Shown: piece by piece, positions 1-8,320 of the stretch | Layout of the letters: each line of letters opens with the position of its first letter | How positions within the stretch are numbered: position 1 is the first letter of the stretch | Notes under the pieces: model-generated | Seen by the model: only the letters and a program-made list of their open reading frames with translations | Told to the model about the DNA's origin: nothing | Database searches by the model: none | Position numbers and translations under genes: made by a program | NCBI GenBank assembly: GCA_963762735.1 | Contig: CAVXMG010000002.1 | Span: forward strand, 1-64,000 | Source: DASXKD01 sp963762735 | GTDB lineage: Bacteria; Actinomycetota; Actinomycetes; Streptosporangiales; Streptosporangiaceae | Direction: 5' to 3' | Length of the DNA: 64,000 bases

Positions 1-59
1 TGGATGCGAGAATCCCAGCCCGCGCGGCGATGGCTGGGTCGCGCCTCTATGGTGGACCG

Positions 60-494
60 ATGGCGTCGGTCAAGCAGATCCAAGTCACCTTCGACTGCGC
101 AGAACCTGAGCGCGTCGCTCGTTTCTGGTGCGAGGTGTTGGGGTACGTCGTACCGCCGCCACCGGAGGGGTTTGCTACTTGGGACGATTTCGATCGCGCG
201 CTGCCGCCTGAGCATCAGGGTTCAGCGTTCGCATGCATCGATCCCTCAGGTGTGGGGCCGCGACTGTTCTTCCAGCGCGTTCCCGAAGGCAAGGTCGTCA
301 AGAATCGGCTGCATCTTGACGTGCGGGTCGGCACCGGACTCGTGGGTGAAGAGCGCCTGGCCGCACTTGAGGCCGAATGCGCACGACTGGTCGCGCTCGG
401 CGCGGTACGCGTGCGACTACTGCCTGCCGATGGCAGCAACGAGTCGTGCCTCGTTATGCAGGACATCGAGGGCAACGAGTTCTGTCTCGACTGA
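60..494 (+). CDS. VOC family (glyoxalase-like) protein, copy 1
   Basis: Small vicinal-oxygen-chelate superfamily protein of 144 residues. I start it at the ATG at 60 because the fold begins at once (CAEPERVARFW); an in-frame ATG at 30 would add ten residues with no visible role. Family features are the opening beta strand and helix, a HLDVRV strand near residues 85-90 and the closing EGNEFCLD strand that usually supplies a metal ligand. No signal peptide, so cytoplasmic. It is a diverged paralogue of the protein at 936..1391 and an IS481 remnant lies between them, which suggests an old duplication. The substrate cannot be told; members include uncharacterised enzymes and drug-binding proteins. 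Confidence 0.8.
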   Translation: MASVKQIQVTFDCAEPERVARFWCEVLGYVVPPPPEGFATWDDFDRALPPEHQGSAFACIDPSGVGPRLFFQRVPEGKVVKNRLHLDVRVGTGLVGEERLAALEAECARLVALGAVRVRLLPADGSNESCLVMQDIEGNEFCLD

Positions 495-628
495 GTGGCC
501 GCGAACACCTCCGCCCATGCGCCCCCGAGCGCCCCCGGCCACCGGACCAGCGGAGTCTTGCCAGCCCGCCCGGGACCTAGCAATTACGCAGCCCTCTCGG
601 TTGTCGGAACTTAGGCGGCGAGGGCTTC

Positions 629-830
629 TTGAGCTCGCCGTTTAGCTTCGATCAGAGCACTCTGCGCTGGTCCCATGTCGCGGCCTGGCAGCTGGAGCGG
701 GAGGGTGTCGCGCCGCTGCCCGGGCGGTCGGGTGTGTACCGGGCGCTGCTGCGTCGTGGCCTGGTCGATAGCAAGAAGCGCAAGCGGCGTCGGGAGGACT
801 ACCGCCGGTGGGAGCGCGGGCGTGCCCGCC
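629..830 (+). pseudogene. IS481-family transposase remnant
   Basis: In frame from 629 the translation contains GVAPLPGRSGVYRALLRRGL followed by KRKRRREDYRRWER, the typical N-terminal region of IS481-type transposases (W.LeR.Gv..vPSRssVYR.L.R.gLi, then a basic RRedYrRWER stretch leading into the DDE domain). The match stops right after this motif; the DDE catalytic core is absent, so this is a fragment of about 65 codons. It lies between two VOC genes and is the only content of the 495..935 gap. No terminal inverted repeats are recognisable. Confidence 0.7.
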
Positions 831-935
831 CACCCTCTTCTGAGCCGGTCCCGCTCCGGTCGTGCCGGACTGTCGTAGGCCCCCGGCATACTTGCCGAGC
901 CGTCCTGCGAGGCCGCAGCCTGACAGAGGAGATCC

Positions 936-1391
936 ATGGCTGTCCGATACCAGCTCGTCATCAACTGCGTCGGCCACCCCGAGCCGCTGGCCCGCTTCTG
1001 GGCCGAGGCCCTGGGCTATGTGCTGGAGCCGCCGCCGGCCGGCTTTGTCACCTGGGACGACTGGCGGCGCGACATCGGGCTGCCCGAGTCCTGGCTCGGC
1101 CGGGGCACGGACTCCATCATCGATCCGGATGGCGCCGGACCTCGCATCTGGATCCAGGTCGTGCCCGACCGCAAGACCGTCAGCAACCGCCTCCACCTCG
1201 ACATCCACGCCAGCGGCGGGCGGGACCTCCCGATCGAGACCCGCAAGAAGCGCGTGGACGCCGAGGCCAGGCGGCTGTGCGACCTCGGCGCCACGCTGCT
1301 CAGCGACCTGAGCGAGGAACTTGAGGAGGGCCTTGACCACTACGCGGTCGCGCTGAAGGACCCCGAGGGCAACGAGTTCGACATCAACTGA
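936..1391 (+). CDS. VOC family (glyoxalase-like) protein, copy 2
   Basis: A 151-residue glyoxalase-like protein. The ATG at 936 is preceded by a strong GAGGAG Shine-Dalgarno six bases upstream. The N-terminal strand/helix (HPEPLARFWAEALGYVLEPP), the central HLDIHASGG strand and the C-terminal DPEGNEFDIN are the usual landmarks of this subgroup. A charged insert (ETRKKRVDAEARRL) links the two halves. It resembles the copy at 60..494 throughout, although the two differ in the middle. Cytoplasmic; activity unknown. It stands alone, followed by about 270 bases with nothing recognisable before the convergent RDD gene. Confidence 0.83.
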   Translation: MAVRYQLVINCVGHPEPLARFWAEALGYVLEPPPAGFVTWDDWRRDIGLPESWLGRGTDSIIDPDGAGPRIWIQVVPDRKTVSNRLHLDIHASGGRDLPIETRKKRVDAEARRLCDLGATLLSDLSEELEEGLDHYAVALKDPEGNEFDIN

Positions 1392-1660
1392 CGGCCTTCC
1401 GGCGAGCATCAGCGGGGGGCGTTTGAGGGCTGTCAGCCCTCAAACTCTCCGGGATCATGGAGTCTCCGTGTGCGGCGGCCGGAGCACTGTGCCGGTCAGG
1501 CCGGACGGGCGCGGTGGACATCCTGCACGCCGGGTCGTGGTCTCCACCCACGTGCCGCGGCAGCGGCAGGACCAGGCTGACCGTAAGCGTGGCCAGATCG
1601 CTGTGCGCCTGCTGTTACGCCTGGCTGCTCGGCTGCGCCTGGGGGTGGCTGCGGATTGCC

Positions 1661-2764
1661 CTAGGCGGCACTGGCCTTGCCTACATGGAAGCTGCCGACC
1701 ACCTGGTCGCAGGCCCGCGTCACCGCTGCGGCCTTCGCCGCCGTGTACTGACAGTTCACGAAGTACTCGGTGGTGCCGTTGAAGGCGAAGACGATCGTGC
1801 TCGTGTAGCGGGTGCCATCTGCCATGACCCCGGTGGCGCGGAACCGCACGGCGGGCTTCCCGGCCATCGTGATCTTCTCTGGGCCCGCCTGCAGGCCACC
1901 TCCCGCCTCCCCGAACACGTGCTTGACATCGCTTTCCAGGGCGGGGATGAGGGCGCCGATGTTCTGTGCCGCCAGTGTCTGGCTCACCGGGTAGGCCGTA
2001 ACTATGACCCCGTCATACGGCGTGCCGGGGGTGACGGCGGTCCTCCACAGGAAATGCTCGCCGGTGCTGCTCTGCCCGTAACGGGTGCCAGAGTCAGTCC
2101 AGGCCACCGGGTAGTTGAACGAGACGCCCTGGCCCTGGTATGTGCCACCAGCCGAGGTCTTCTGGCTGACTGGGGTGCCACCCGTCGAGGTGCGGTAAAC
2201 CGGCAGGGCAACGGCGGCCAGCAAGACAACGGCCAGCGGTACCAGCGCCAGGCCGCGGTGACGCACCGGCACCGCCCGCGCCACGGCCGTGCGGGCCGCG
2301 AGATCGCCGATGCGCAGTCGGCGGGTCCCGGTGGCCAGCATGGTGATGAAGCCGGCCAGGTACAAGAGTGGCAGCCAGTCGACGATCCGCAGCAGCGTGC
2401 GACCCGCGAGCGCCCACATCGACGGCCGTGCTCCTCCAGCGCCGAGGACCCGCAGGCCGAGCAACCGCTTGCCCACGGTCTGCCCGGCCCAGGCCTCGAG
2501 CACAAAGTAGTACCCCAGCGCCAAGGCCAGGAATACGACCGCCCACGTCCCGGTGAGGTAGAAGCTGACGTTTCCGCCGCCCACCCTAGCCTGGCCCACC
2601 GCCGTGGACAGGATCACCAGCACCCCGGCCAGCAGGCACAAGTCGATCAGGGCGGCCGCGATGCGCAGCCCGAGCAGGTCCTCCGGGCTGGGAGCGGGTC
2701 CGGGCGGGGGCGTGGCGGGAACCGGGTCTTCGCTGCTCGCTTGCGGCACGTCCACATCACTCAT
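1661..2764 (-). CDS. RDD family membrane protein with C-terminal extracytoplasmic domain
   Basis: About 367 residues. Residues 1-35 are proline-rich and cytoplasmic. Hydrophobic segments follow: an RDD-type first helix (LLGLRIAAALIDLCLLAGVL, carrying the family Arg and first Asp), a second around WAVVFLALALGYYF, and a third near LLPLLYLAGFITM before IGDLAARTAVAR, which holds the last Asp. A fourth helix (LALVPLAVVLLAAVALPVY) leads to about 150 residues outside the membrane, resembling lipoprotein-like domains of unknown function. The start at 2764 has GGAGAGG nine bases upstream; an ATG eight codons earlier is less well placed. RDD proteins are poorly understood; some have transport roles. 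Confidence 0.82.
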   Translation of the reverse strand: MSDVDVPQASSEDPVPATPPPGPAPSPEDLLGLRIAAALIDLCLLAGVLVILSTAVGQARVGGGNVSFYLTGTWAVVFLALALGYYFVLEAWAGQTVGKRLLGLRVLGAGGARPSMWALAGRTLLRIVDWLPLLYLAGFITMLATGTRRLRIGDLAARTAVARAVPVRHRGLALVPLAVVLLAAVALPVYRTSTGGTPVSQKTSAGGTYQGQGVSFNYPVAWTDSGTRYGQSSTGEHFLWRTAVTPGTPYDGVIVTAYPVSQTLAAQNIGALIPALESDVKHVFGEAGGGLQAGPEKITMAGKPAVRFRATGVMADGTRYTSTIVFAFNGTTEYFVNCQYTAAKAAAVTRACDQVVGSFHVGKASAA

Positions 2765-2812
2765 CGCGCTCGCCTCTCCGCCCATCATTAAAGAGGTACT
2801 GGCCGGCCCGCG

Positions 2813-5026
2813 CTAGTGCCGGACGTCCCGCCCGGCCGGGCCTAAGTCCCGCGCCCGGGCTTCATGCCTGCCGTTGTCGATGGCGTGGCGGACGCGGGTG
2901 AGCAGGGTGGCTTTGGAGAATGGTTTTTCCAGGAGGTCGATCTGTTTGGCGTAGGCGCCGTGGGTGTCGAGGATCGGCTGGGCGTAGCCGGACATGTAGA
3001 GGACGGGCAGGGCTGGGCGGATGGCGTGTACTTGCCTGGCGACTTCGTTGCCGAGCATTTCGGGCATGACGACGTCGGTGAGCAGCAGGTCGATGGGCTG
3101 CCCGGTGTCACCGGCGATGCCGGGTGCTTCTGCTGCTGTGGGAGCGACGCGGACCTGGTATCCGTTGCGGGTCAGGATGCGGGCGGCTAGTTCCTGCAGG
3201 CTGGTTTCGTCTTCGACGAGCAGGATCGTCTCGCCGCGGCCGCGGGGGGCGGTGGCTTGCGGGGAGGCGGGTCTGGCTGTTTTCTCGCTGGTGGCTGGGA
3301 GCAGGCCGGTGACGGTGGTGCCGATCCCGGGCTCGGAGTAGACCTGGGCGTGGCCGCCGGCTCCGGTGATGATGCCGTAGAACGTCGCGAGGCCGAGCCC
3401 GGTGCCTTTGCCTTTCGGTTTGGTGCTGAAGAATGGCTCGAACACCCGGGCGAGCACCTCGGGGGGCATGCCGGTGCCGGTGTCGGAGACCCGCAGCCGG
3501 GCGTAGCGGCCTGGCTGGAGGCTGGGCCGGCCGTCTGCGTAGGCCTCGTCGACGGTGATGTTCGCGGTGTCGATGGTGAGCGTCCCGCCGCTGGGCATCG
3601 CGTCGCGGGCGTTGACCGCGAGGTTGACCAGGACCTGCTCGAGCTGGCCGGTGTCCGCCTTGACCGGCCACAGGCCGTCGGCGGGCGCGGTGTGCAGGGT
3701 GATGTGCTCGCCGAGGGTGCGGTGCAGCAGCTGCTCCAGGCCGGTGATGATGTCGTTGAGGCTGAGCACCTCGGGGTGCACGACATCGCTGCGGGCGAAG
3801 ATCAGCAGCTGGCGGGTCAGCCTGATCGCCCGCTGCGCCGCGCCGCGGACCTGCTCGACGTCGCCGAGCACGCTGCCCAGCCGCGCGTCCTCGCTCGCCA
3901 GGCCTGTTATCTCCTCGGCGAGCATGTCGGAAAACCCGGCGATCACGTTCAGCAGGTTGTTGAAGTCGTGCGCGATGCCGCCGACCAGCTGGCCCAGGCT
4001 CTCCATCCGCTCGGCCTGCCGCAGCCGGTCCTGCGCCGCGGCCCGCTCCGCATCAGCGCGTTTTACATCCGCCATCAGCCGGGCGTTATAGATGGCCTGG
4101 GCACCCCGCTCAGCCAGATCCGTGCAGAGCTGGAGGTCGGTCTCGTCGTAGGGCTCCTCGGTCACATCACGGAAGGCAACGAGCACGCCGAGTGCCGTGC
4201 CCGCGGCGATCAGCGGCACCACGATCATGCTGCGGATGCCAGCATGCAGAGATCCTTCGACAATATGAGGGTCAGACAGCCGACCGGCCTGAGCGGGCTC
4301 ATACCGAGCAATCAGGATTGGTTCACCGGTCCGCAGGGCCCGGCCGGATACGCCCTCGGCAGCTCGGCGCGGGTGGGTGACCATGTCATGGAATACCCGT
4401 GATTGATCGGAATCATTGTGGTGCGTGACGCTGGGCAGCAACAACGTGCCCGACTCATCAAGCAACTGGACAAGGCAGCAGTCGCCGAGAGCTTCCGCCG
4501 TCTGCGTCACCACCCGGTCAAGGATCACCTCCAGGTCCAGGGTTGAGCCCAACAGCTTGCCGGCCTCGGAAATCAGCATGAGCCGCCGGCGCTCAGCGGC
4601 GGCGCCAGCCAGCGCCTCGCCAAGCGCCTGCTGATCGCTGTCTTTACCGGGCAGATGCGACAGCCACAACGTCCCGGCACCACGCTCCAGGGGCACCCGC
4701 AGTCCCGTCGCCTGCAGCAGGAACTCCGTCCCGTCCCGCCGCTGGTAGAGCAGCGAGCCGAACCAGCATCCCTGCTCCGCGATGACCTGGGCAAAGTCTT
4801 CCCGGCCCAGGCCAGTCACGGTACGGGGCTGGCCCGCGACCTCGGTGACCAGCCGCCCCACCGCCTCCGCGACCGGCACGCGGAACAGATCGGCTGCCAC
4901 CCCGTTCCAGGACACGATCCGCCCGCTCTCGTCGACGAGAATTACCGAGAGTCCAGGCACGCCAGAGATAGCAGCGATGTCAACCGAGTACCCGCTCCCC
5001 CCGGGATCATGATCCCAGCCTCGCAT
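2813..5026 (-). CDS. Hybrid sensor histidine kinase (PAS-GAF-HisKA-HATPase-REC)
   Basis: A 737-residue soluble hybrid kinase. PAS domain at about 20-120 (LSVILVDESGRIVSWN), GAF domain at about 150-315, coiled linker, dimerisation domain with phospho-acceptor His353 in GGIAHDFNNLLN, ATPase domain with the N box (NLAVNARDAM) and G boxes (DTGTGMPPEVL, GKGTGLGLATFYG), and a C-terminal receiver (ILLVEDE, phospho-Asp in LLLTDVVMPEM, then LYMSGYA). The HDFNN H-box is of the type common in cytoplasmic PAS hybrid kinases. No output domain and no partner regulator lie beside it, so signalling must pass to a distant protein. It ends about 50 bases before the element-end repeat at 5079 and may be cargo of an element lying to the left. 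Confidence 0.9.
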   Translation of the reverse strand: MRGWDHDPGGSGYSVDIAAISGVPGLSVILVDESGRIVSWNGVAADLFRVPVAEAVGRLVTEVAGQPRTVTGLGREDFAQVIAEQGCWFGSLLYQRRDGTEFLLQATGLRVPLERGAGTLWLSHLPGKDSDQQALGEALAGAAAERRRLMLISEAGKLLGSTLDLEVILDRVVTQTAEALGDCCLVQLLDESGTLLLPSVTHHNDSDQSRVFHDMVTHPRRAAEGVSGRALRTGEPILIARYEPAQAGRLSDPHIVEGSLHAGIRSMIVVPLIAAGTALGVLVAFRDVTEEPYDETDLQLCTDLAERGAQAIYNARLMADVKRADAERAAAQDRLRQAERMESLGQLVGGIAHDFNNLLNVIAGFSDMLAEEITGLASEDARLGSVLGDVEQVRGAAQRAIRLTRQLLIFARSDVVHPEVLSLNDIITGLEQLLHRTLGEHITLHTAPADGLWPVKADTGQLEQVLVNLAVNARDAMPSGGTLTIDTANITVDEAYADGRPSLQPGRYARLRVSDTGTGMPPEVLARVFEPFFSTKPKGKGTGLGLATFYGIITGAGGHAQVYSEPGIGTTVTGLLPATSEKTARPASPQATAPRGRGETILLVEDETSLQELAARILTRNGYQVRVAPTAAEAPGIAGDTGQPIDLLLTDVVMPEMLGNEVARQVHAIRPALPVLYMSGYAQPILDTHGAYAKQIDLLEKPFSKATLLTRVRHAIDNGRHEARARDLGPAGRDVRH

Positions 5027-5078
5027 ACGCTCCAGCCGCCAAACGAGCCGCGGCCCACAGTGCAGCGGCCCGGAGCTG

Positions 5079-5257
5079 CTTCTAACTCCGTCGACGTCCC
5101 CAGCCGGGCCCTGAGTCCGTCACATCGAAGCGTGAACGGTGACGGTCAAGAGTAAATCTGACGCGATTTGACGCGGATCTTACGGTCAAATCACGGTCAA
5201 ACGATCAACGGCCCGACATCCTCACGGATAGCCGAGCCGTCTACCTGGAACTTTGAG
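5079..5257. repeat. Element-end arm repeat, copy 1 (matches 28098..28278)
   Basis: About 180 bases that align almost end to end with 28098..28278, at roughly 85% by eye, and likewise abut a copy of the tRNA-Pro 3' half. Inside are two ACGGTCAAA words about 11 bases apart (from 5183) and the sequence CTGACGCGATTTGACG. The same ACGGTCAAA pair lies at 12033 just upstream of the integrase, so these are likely arm-type integrase binding sites. Its presence here means another element of the same family ends at 5257. Confidence 0.75.
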
Positions 5258-5300
5258 TCGGGGTGGCCGGATTTGAACCGGCGGCCTCTTCGTCCCGAAC
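5258..5300 (-). repeat. Attachment-site core, copy 1 (3' half of tRNA-Pro)
   Basis: 43 bases identical to the 3' half of the tRNA-Pro gene at 28279 (discriminator base, acceptor 3' strand, T arm, variable loop, part of the anticodon arm). The 5' half of a tRNA is missing, since sequence beyond 5300 diverges at once, so this is not a tRNA gene but an att site left by integration. Confidence 0.85.
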
Positions 5301-5377
5301 TGAGAGCACGGGCAATCAAAAGCCCTGGTCCAGGACATTCCTGCACGTCAGACGTATCGGGGCAGCGGTGCTCACGT

Positions 5378-5407
5378 CGTCTGACCGCGTCTGACCGCGT
5401 CTGACGG
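5378..5407. repeat. Triple 10-bp direct repeat at element end
   Basis: CGTCTGACCG occurs twice in direct tandem, followed by a third copy with one change (CGTCTGACGG). It lies 78 bases inside att core 1 in a gene-free stretch, the position expected for arm-type recombinase sites. The 319-base gap from 5301 to 5619 otherwise contains only GCTCCCAA-type words (5420..5440) and no supportable gene. Confidence 0.5.
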
Positions 5408-5619
5408 TGGCTCGCCGCTCCCAATCTGCTCCCAACCAGACACGCGTGGGCCCGGGACGTGACGTGCGGGCTCGCTCTCCACCAACCCGCCCAATTCCGG
5501 GCTGGTGCCGTGGCAGGCAACGTTTGCCTCGTTGATGGCGAGACTCCGAGACGGCGTTGGAGGGCATCTCTCCCACGCAGAAAGGCCCTCGCTGCAGACG
5601 GGCGACCGCACTGTCGCCT

Positions 5620-6507
5620 TCAGCGATAGGGCGTTAGATCGGCCCCGGGGTAGCGCGCTTGGGCGTCGGCCAAGGTTTGCTCGTCCCAGTACGGGTCGCC
5701 GGGACCGGGGAATCCGAAGACCGACCGCTCCCGGGGAGTCGCCCGCTCGACGATCTCGAACCAGTCTGGTTGCGTCGCGCGCTCGGCCCACGCGACCCTG
5801 CCAGTCCAGCGCGGTCCCCACACGTCGTAGTCGGCGAGCAAGGCGAACCGGGTTGATCGCTCGCCGGTCATCCGCGACCCACGGTGAAGCACATCGGACC
5901 GAAAAGTGAACAGGGTTCCCGCGGGACCTGTCATGGAGACCTCCTCCTCGGCGAACATCCCCGAGGGGAGGTAGTCGTTCGTGATGTCGTGATCCCCAGG
6001 GACCGGCCAGTACGGGACCCGCTCGCCGACAGGCAGCGGAACGACCTTGGTCGGCCCGTCCTCATCGCCAACGTCGGACAGGAGGATCCAGCTCAGCATC
6101 TGCGTGCCCGGCTGAGAGCGCTTCGGCACGACGAGGCTGTGGTTGACGAAGTCGCGGTGGTGGCACTGGTCGTAGTCGACGGCCCCGGCGTACTTAGCCC
6201 ACAGCTCCGCCTCATAGAGCCGCAGGTCGGCCGAACCAAGGAAGCGCTCGGCCAGGTCGAGCAGGCCGGGGTGGAAGGCCAGTCGGTTCAGGCTCCACGA
6301 CCGCCACGGTCCGCGGATCTCGCCGGCCCACTGGCTGGTTGCCAGCCACGCATGAGCGGGTGGGTCGGCGAAATACTCCTCGGGCCGCGGGTAGTGCAGC
6401 CACAAGGCGTCCTGGGCCGCCGCCAGTTCGCCGGCCCCGAGGAAACCCTCGAACACGAGGTAGCCCCGCTCCCGCAGTTCCGTCAAACAACGGTCTGGCA
6501 CTCTCAC
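5620..6507 (-). CDS. Phytanoyl-CoA dioxygenase family (Fe(II)/2-oxoglutarate) protein
   Basis: A 295-residue PhyH-type oxygenase. The double-stranded beta-helix iron ligands are visible as the HxD of CHHRDFVNH near residue 120 and the distal His of DVLHRGSR near residue 210; the 2-oxoglutarate-binding Arg follows in GERSTRFAL. A WILLSDVGDEDGPTKVVP stretch is the typical core strand between them. The start is a GTG at 6507 with a weak AGG upstream; a second GTG two codons on is possible. Members hydroxylate lipids, halogenate or modify secondary metabolites; no partner genes are nearby, so the substrate is open. It is cargo of the 6.6-kb element. Confidence 0.85.
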   Translation of the reverse strand: MRVPDRCLTELRERGYLVFEGFLGAGELAAAQDALWLHYPRPEEYFADPPAHAWLATSQWAGEIRGPWRSWSLNRLAFHPGLLDLAERFLGSADLRLYEAELWAKYAGAVDYDQCHHRDFVNHSLVVPKRSQPGTQMLSWILLSDVGDEDGPTKVVPLPVGERVPYWPVPGDHDITNDYLPSGMFAEEEVSMTGPAGTLFTFRSDVLHRGSRMTGERSTRFALLADYDVWGPRWTGRVAWAERATQPDWFEIVERATPRERSVFGFPGPGDPYWDEQTLADAQARYPGADLTPYR

Positions 6508-6569
6508 AAGCCTGGAAGTCTAGCCCGCATCGCACGCCCGCCACCGTCCCCAACTGGGCTTCCCCTCGT

Positions 6570-6965
6570 AGCGTGGACAGCTTTCAGGGGAACCCCGAGG
6601 GCGTCCTCCGGGCGGCGACGTTGGTGCGGCGTTTGATCTCCTTGTTCAGGTGCTCCAGCGGATTGGTGAACCAGATTTCTTCCAGTGCCTAACTGAGCTG
6701 GGAAGGCGGCAAAGGCGGTGATGTCGTCGGGCGGCGTCCGGCAGCATGGCTTCGGCTTAGGAACTGGCGGCCGAGAGTGCCAGGGATGACGCTCGGCTGC
6801 TCGTGCGCGGCGGCCGGGGCGGGCTGGGCGAAGATGGTGCGGATGGCGGCGGCGGCCGTCTCCGCCGAGCCCTTCGGGACGGCGGCCAGGACGTTGCGCA
6901 GGAAATGCACCCGGCACCGTGGCCAGGCCGCGTCGATCGCACCGAACCGATCGTGGCGCTAGTAG
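6570..6965 (-). pseudogene. IS256-family transposase remnant
   Basis: Read on the minus strand, 6965 to 6690 encodes CRVHFLRNVLAAVPKGSAE and AAAIRTIFAQP, the well-conserved region ahead of the last catalytic part of IS256 (mutator-type) transposases. Further on, about 6670 to 6600, another frame gives IWFTNPLEHLNKEIKRRT, the hallmark C-terminal motif. Frameshifts separate the two and the N-terminal DDE part is missing. The copy is therefore dead. It is the content of the gap between the dioxygenase and the GH18-like gene. Confidence 0.8.
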
Positions 6966-7069
6966 TAGGGCCTGTTCACAACCGCGCCATCGTCGGTACG
7001 TGAGTGACAGCCGGTGCGGGAGTTGCCGACCATCTCAGCTCGGCTCGGCCGATGTGGCCCCACAACGGA

Positions 7070-7882
7070 TTACCCGGAGAGGATGCTGATGAGAGTGGTT
7101 TCAACGGGAAAGTCCGGTCCGGACAACCATTCCGCAGACCACACGAAGGCGTTGTTCACGCCGTTGGGTTGGTCGTGCAGGTTGCTCATGACGGCGTAGA
7201 TGTCTGGCGGCTGCAGGCCGACCGGTGGCGTACTTGTGTTAACGCCGAGAGCCAGGTTGTAATAACCTCCCAGGTTGACCCCGGGCGGCGTCACGCTTTC
7301 CACGTACTGGGCAAGCCCGGCGTACAGAGCCTCGTATGAGTGCTGATCGGGCAGGCCGTCTGCATAGGCTTGATAGTTGATGAGCAGTTCGGTCGGACCG
7401 ACATTCGAAATGACCTGCTGGTACACCTCCCACGTTTGACTGTAGGGAGCGATGCTGAGCTGCAGCGAGGCCCTACCCCGCAGATTGTTTAGCACCTGGC
7501 TGATGGCGTCCGCGAACGTGCTGTCAAGCACGTTCTCGTAATCGACGTCGATACCGGCCAGCCCGTATGTCCCGATCAGGCCCCACAGTGATTCGGTCGC
7601 GTTGCTGACCCAGCTCCCGACGTCTGGCGGATCACTCCAATTGACTTTGGCTCCTGCGAGGCTGGCCACGAACGTGGCCCCGGTGCTCTGCTGTAGCTGC
7701 GAGATGAGGCTGGGAGTGAGGCTTGGATCCCATCCTGGCAGGAAATTTCCGTCGCCCTGGTCTAGTGCGAACGCCAAGGCGAACCTCACCTCAGCGAGTT
7801 CATCCCCGTGAGGGAAGGCAGTGAGATCCGGTGGTGGCATCCCACTGGGATCCGCCCCGACGTATTCCGTAAGTGAGGCCAT
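7070..7882 (-). CDS. Narbonin-like GH18-fold protein
   Basis: 270 residues starting at the ATG at 7882, which has AGGAG nine bases upstream. The fold is a GH18 TIM barrel: barrel strand 4 reads LAGIDVDYENV, so the DxDxE catalytic signature keeps its last Asp and the catalytic Glu while the first Asp is Ala. Other stretches (opening LTEYVGADP, SWVSNATESLWGLI, LSIAPYSQTWEVYQQ, LLINYQAYAD) follow the order of the plant seed protein narbonin rather than classical chitinases. No signal peptide and no chitin-binding module, so probably cytoplasmic. Activity is unknown; narbonin has the fold but no known chitinase activity. Similarity was judged by eye from memory. Confidence 0.72.
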   Translation of the reverse strand: MASLTEYVGADPSGMPPPDLTAFPHGDELAEVRFALAFALDQGDGNFLPGWDPSLTPSLISQLQQSTGATFVASLAGAKVNWSDPPDVGSWVSNATESLWGLIGTYGLAGIDVDYENVLDSTFADAISQVLNNLRGRASLQLSIAPYSQTWEVYQQVISNVGPTELLINYQAYADGLPDQHSYEALYAGLAQYVESVTPPGVNLGGYYNLALGVNTSTPPVGLQPPDIYAVMSNLHDQPNGVNNAFVWSAEWLSGPDFPVETTLISILSG

Positions 7883-8320
7883 AACGGCGCTCCTCTCTGG
7901 ATGTATGCGCGAAAATTTCGCGCTGGTCGGCCGGGTGATCTGCCCCAGCCCTGCGTGTGTGAGAACCAAAACCATTGATATCCGGCAAAGCGCGGCTTCG
8001 CTTCGCCCGTACGGGCCAGATTGACGTGGCCGCCGCAGATGGCCCGATCGGGCCAGGCTCACACCAGGACCCGGGCTGTTCGTGACTAACGATCACTGAG
8101 GGTGGGGTTACCTGAGGGGGGAAGTCCAGTCCGGTAGCCTCGCCAACTTCCAGGGCTGGTCGAGCATCGATGGCCGACTCTGCCATGCTCCCTGCACAAT
8201 CGTGCTGGTCATTGTGGCGAGCGGTGGTGGACGTATGATGTTTGCGCTGCTCGGTTGAGGAGGCCGGTGGCCTTTCTGGCCGGTGCAGTTGGCGTCAACC
8301 TCGACGGGAAGCGTTGGGCT
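7883..8320. other. Gap between divergent GH18-like and regulator genes
   Basis: 438 bases separating two divergent genes. It must hold both promoters. I see no RNA gene, repeat or supportable reading frame. An in-frame TTG at 8255 could extend the downstream regulator by 22 residues, but these do not resemble the cyclase fold. Confidence 0.5.

Noticed and set aside
5258..5300. tRNA-Pro genes at 5258 and 11870
   Set aside because: Only the 3' half of the tRNA is present at both places; no D arm or 5' acceptor strand follows, so they are attachment cores.
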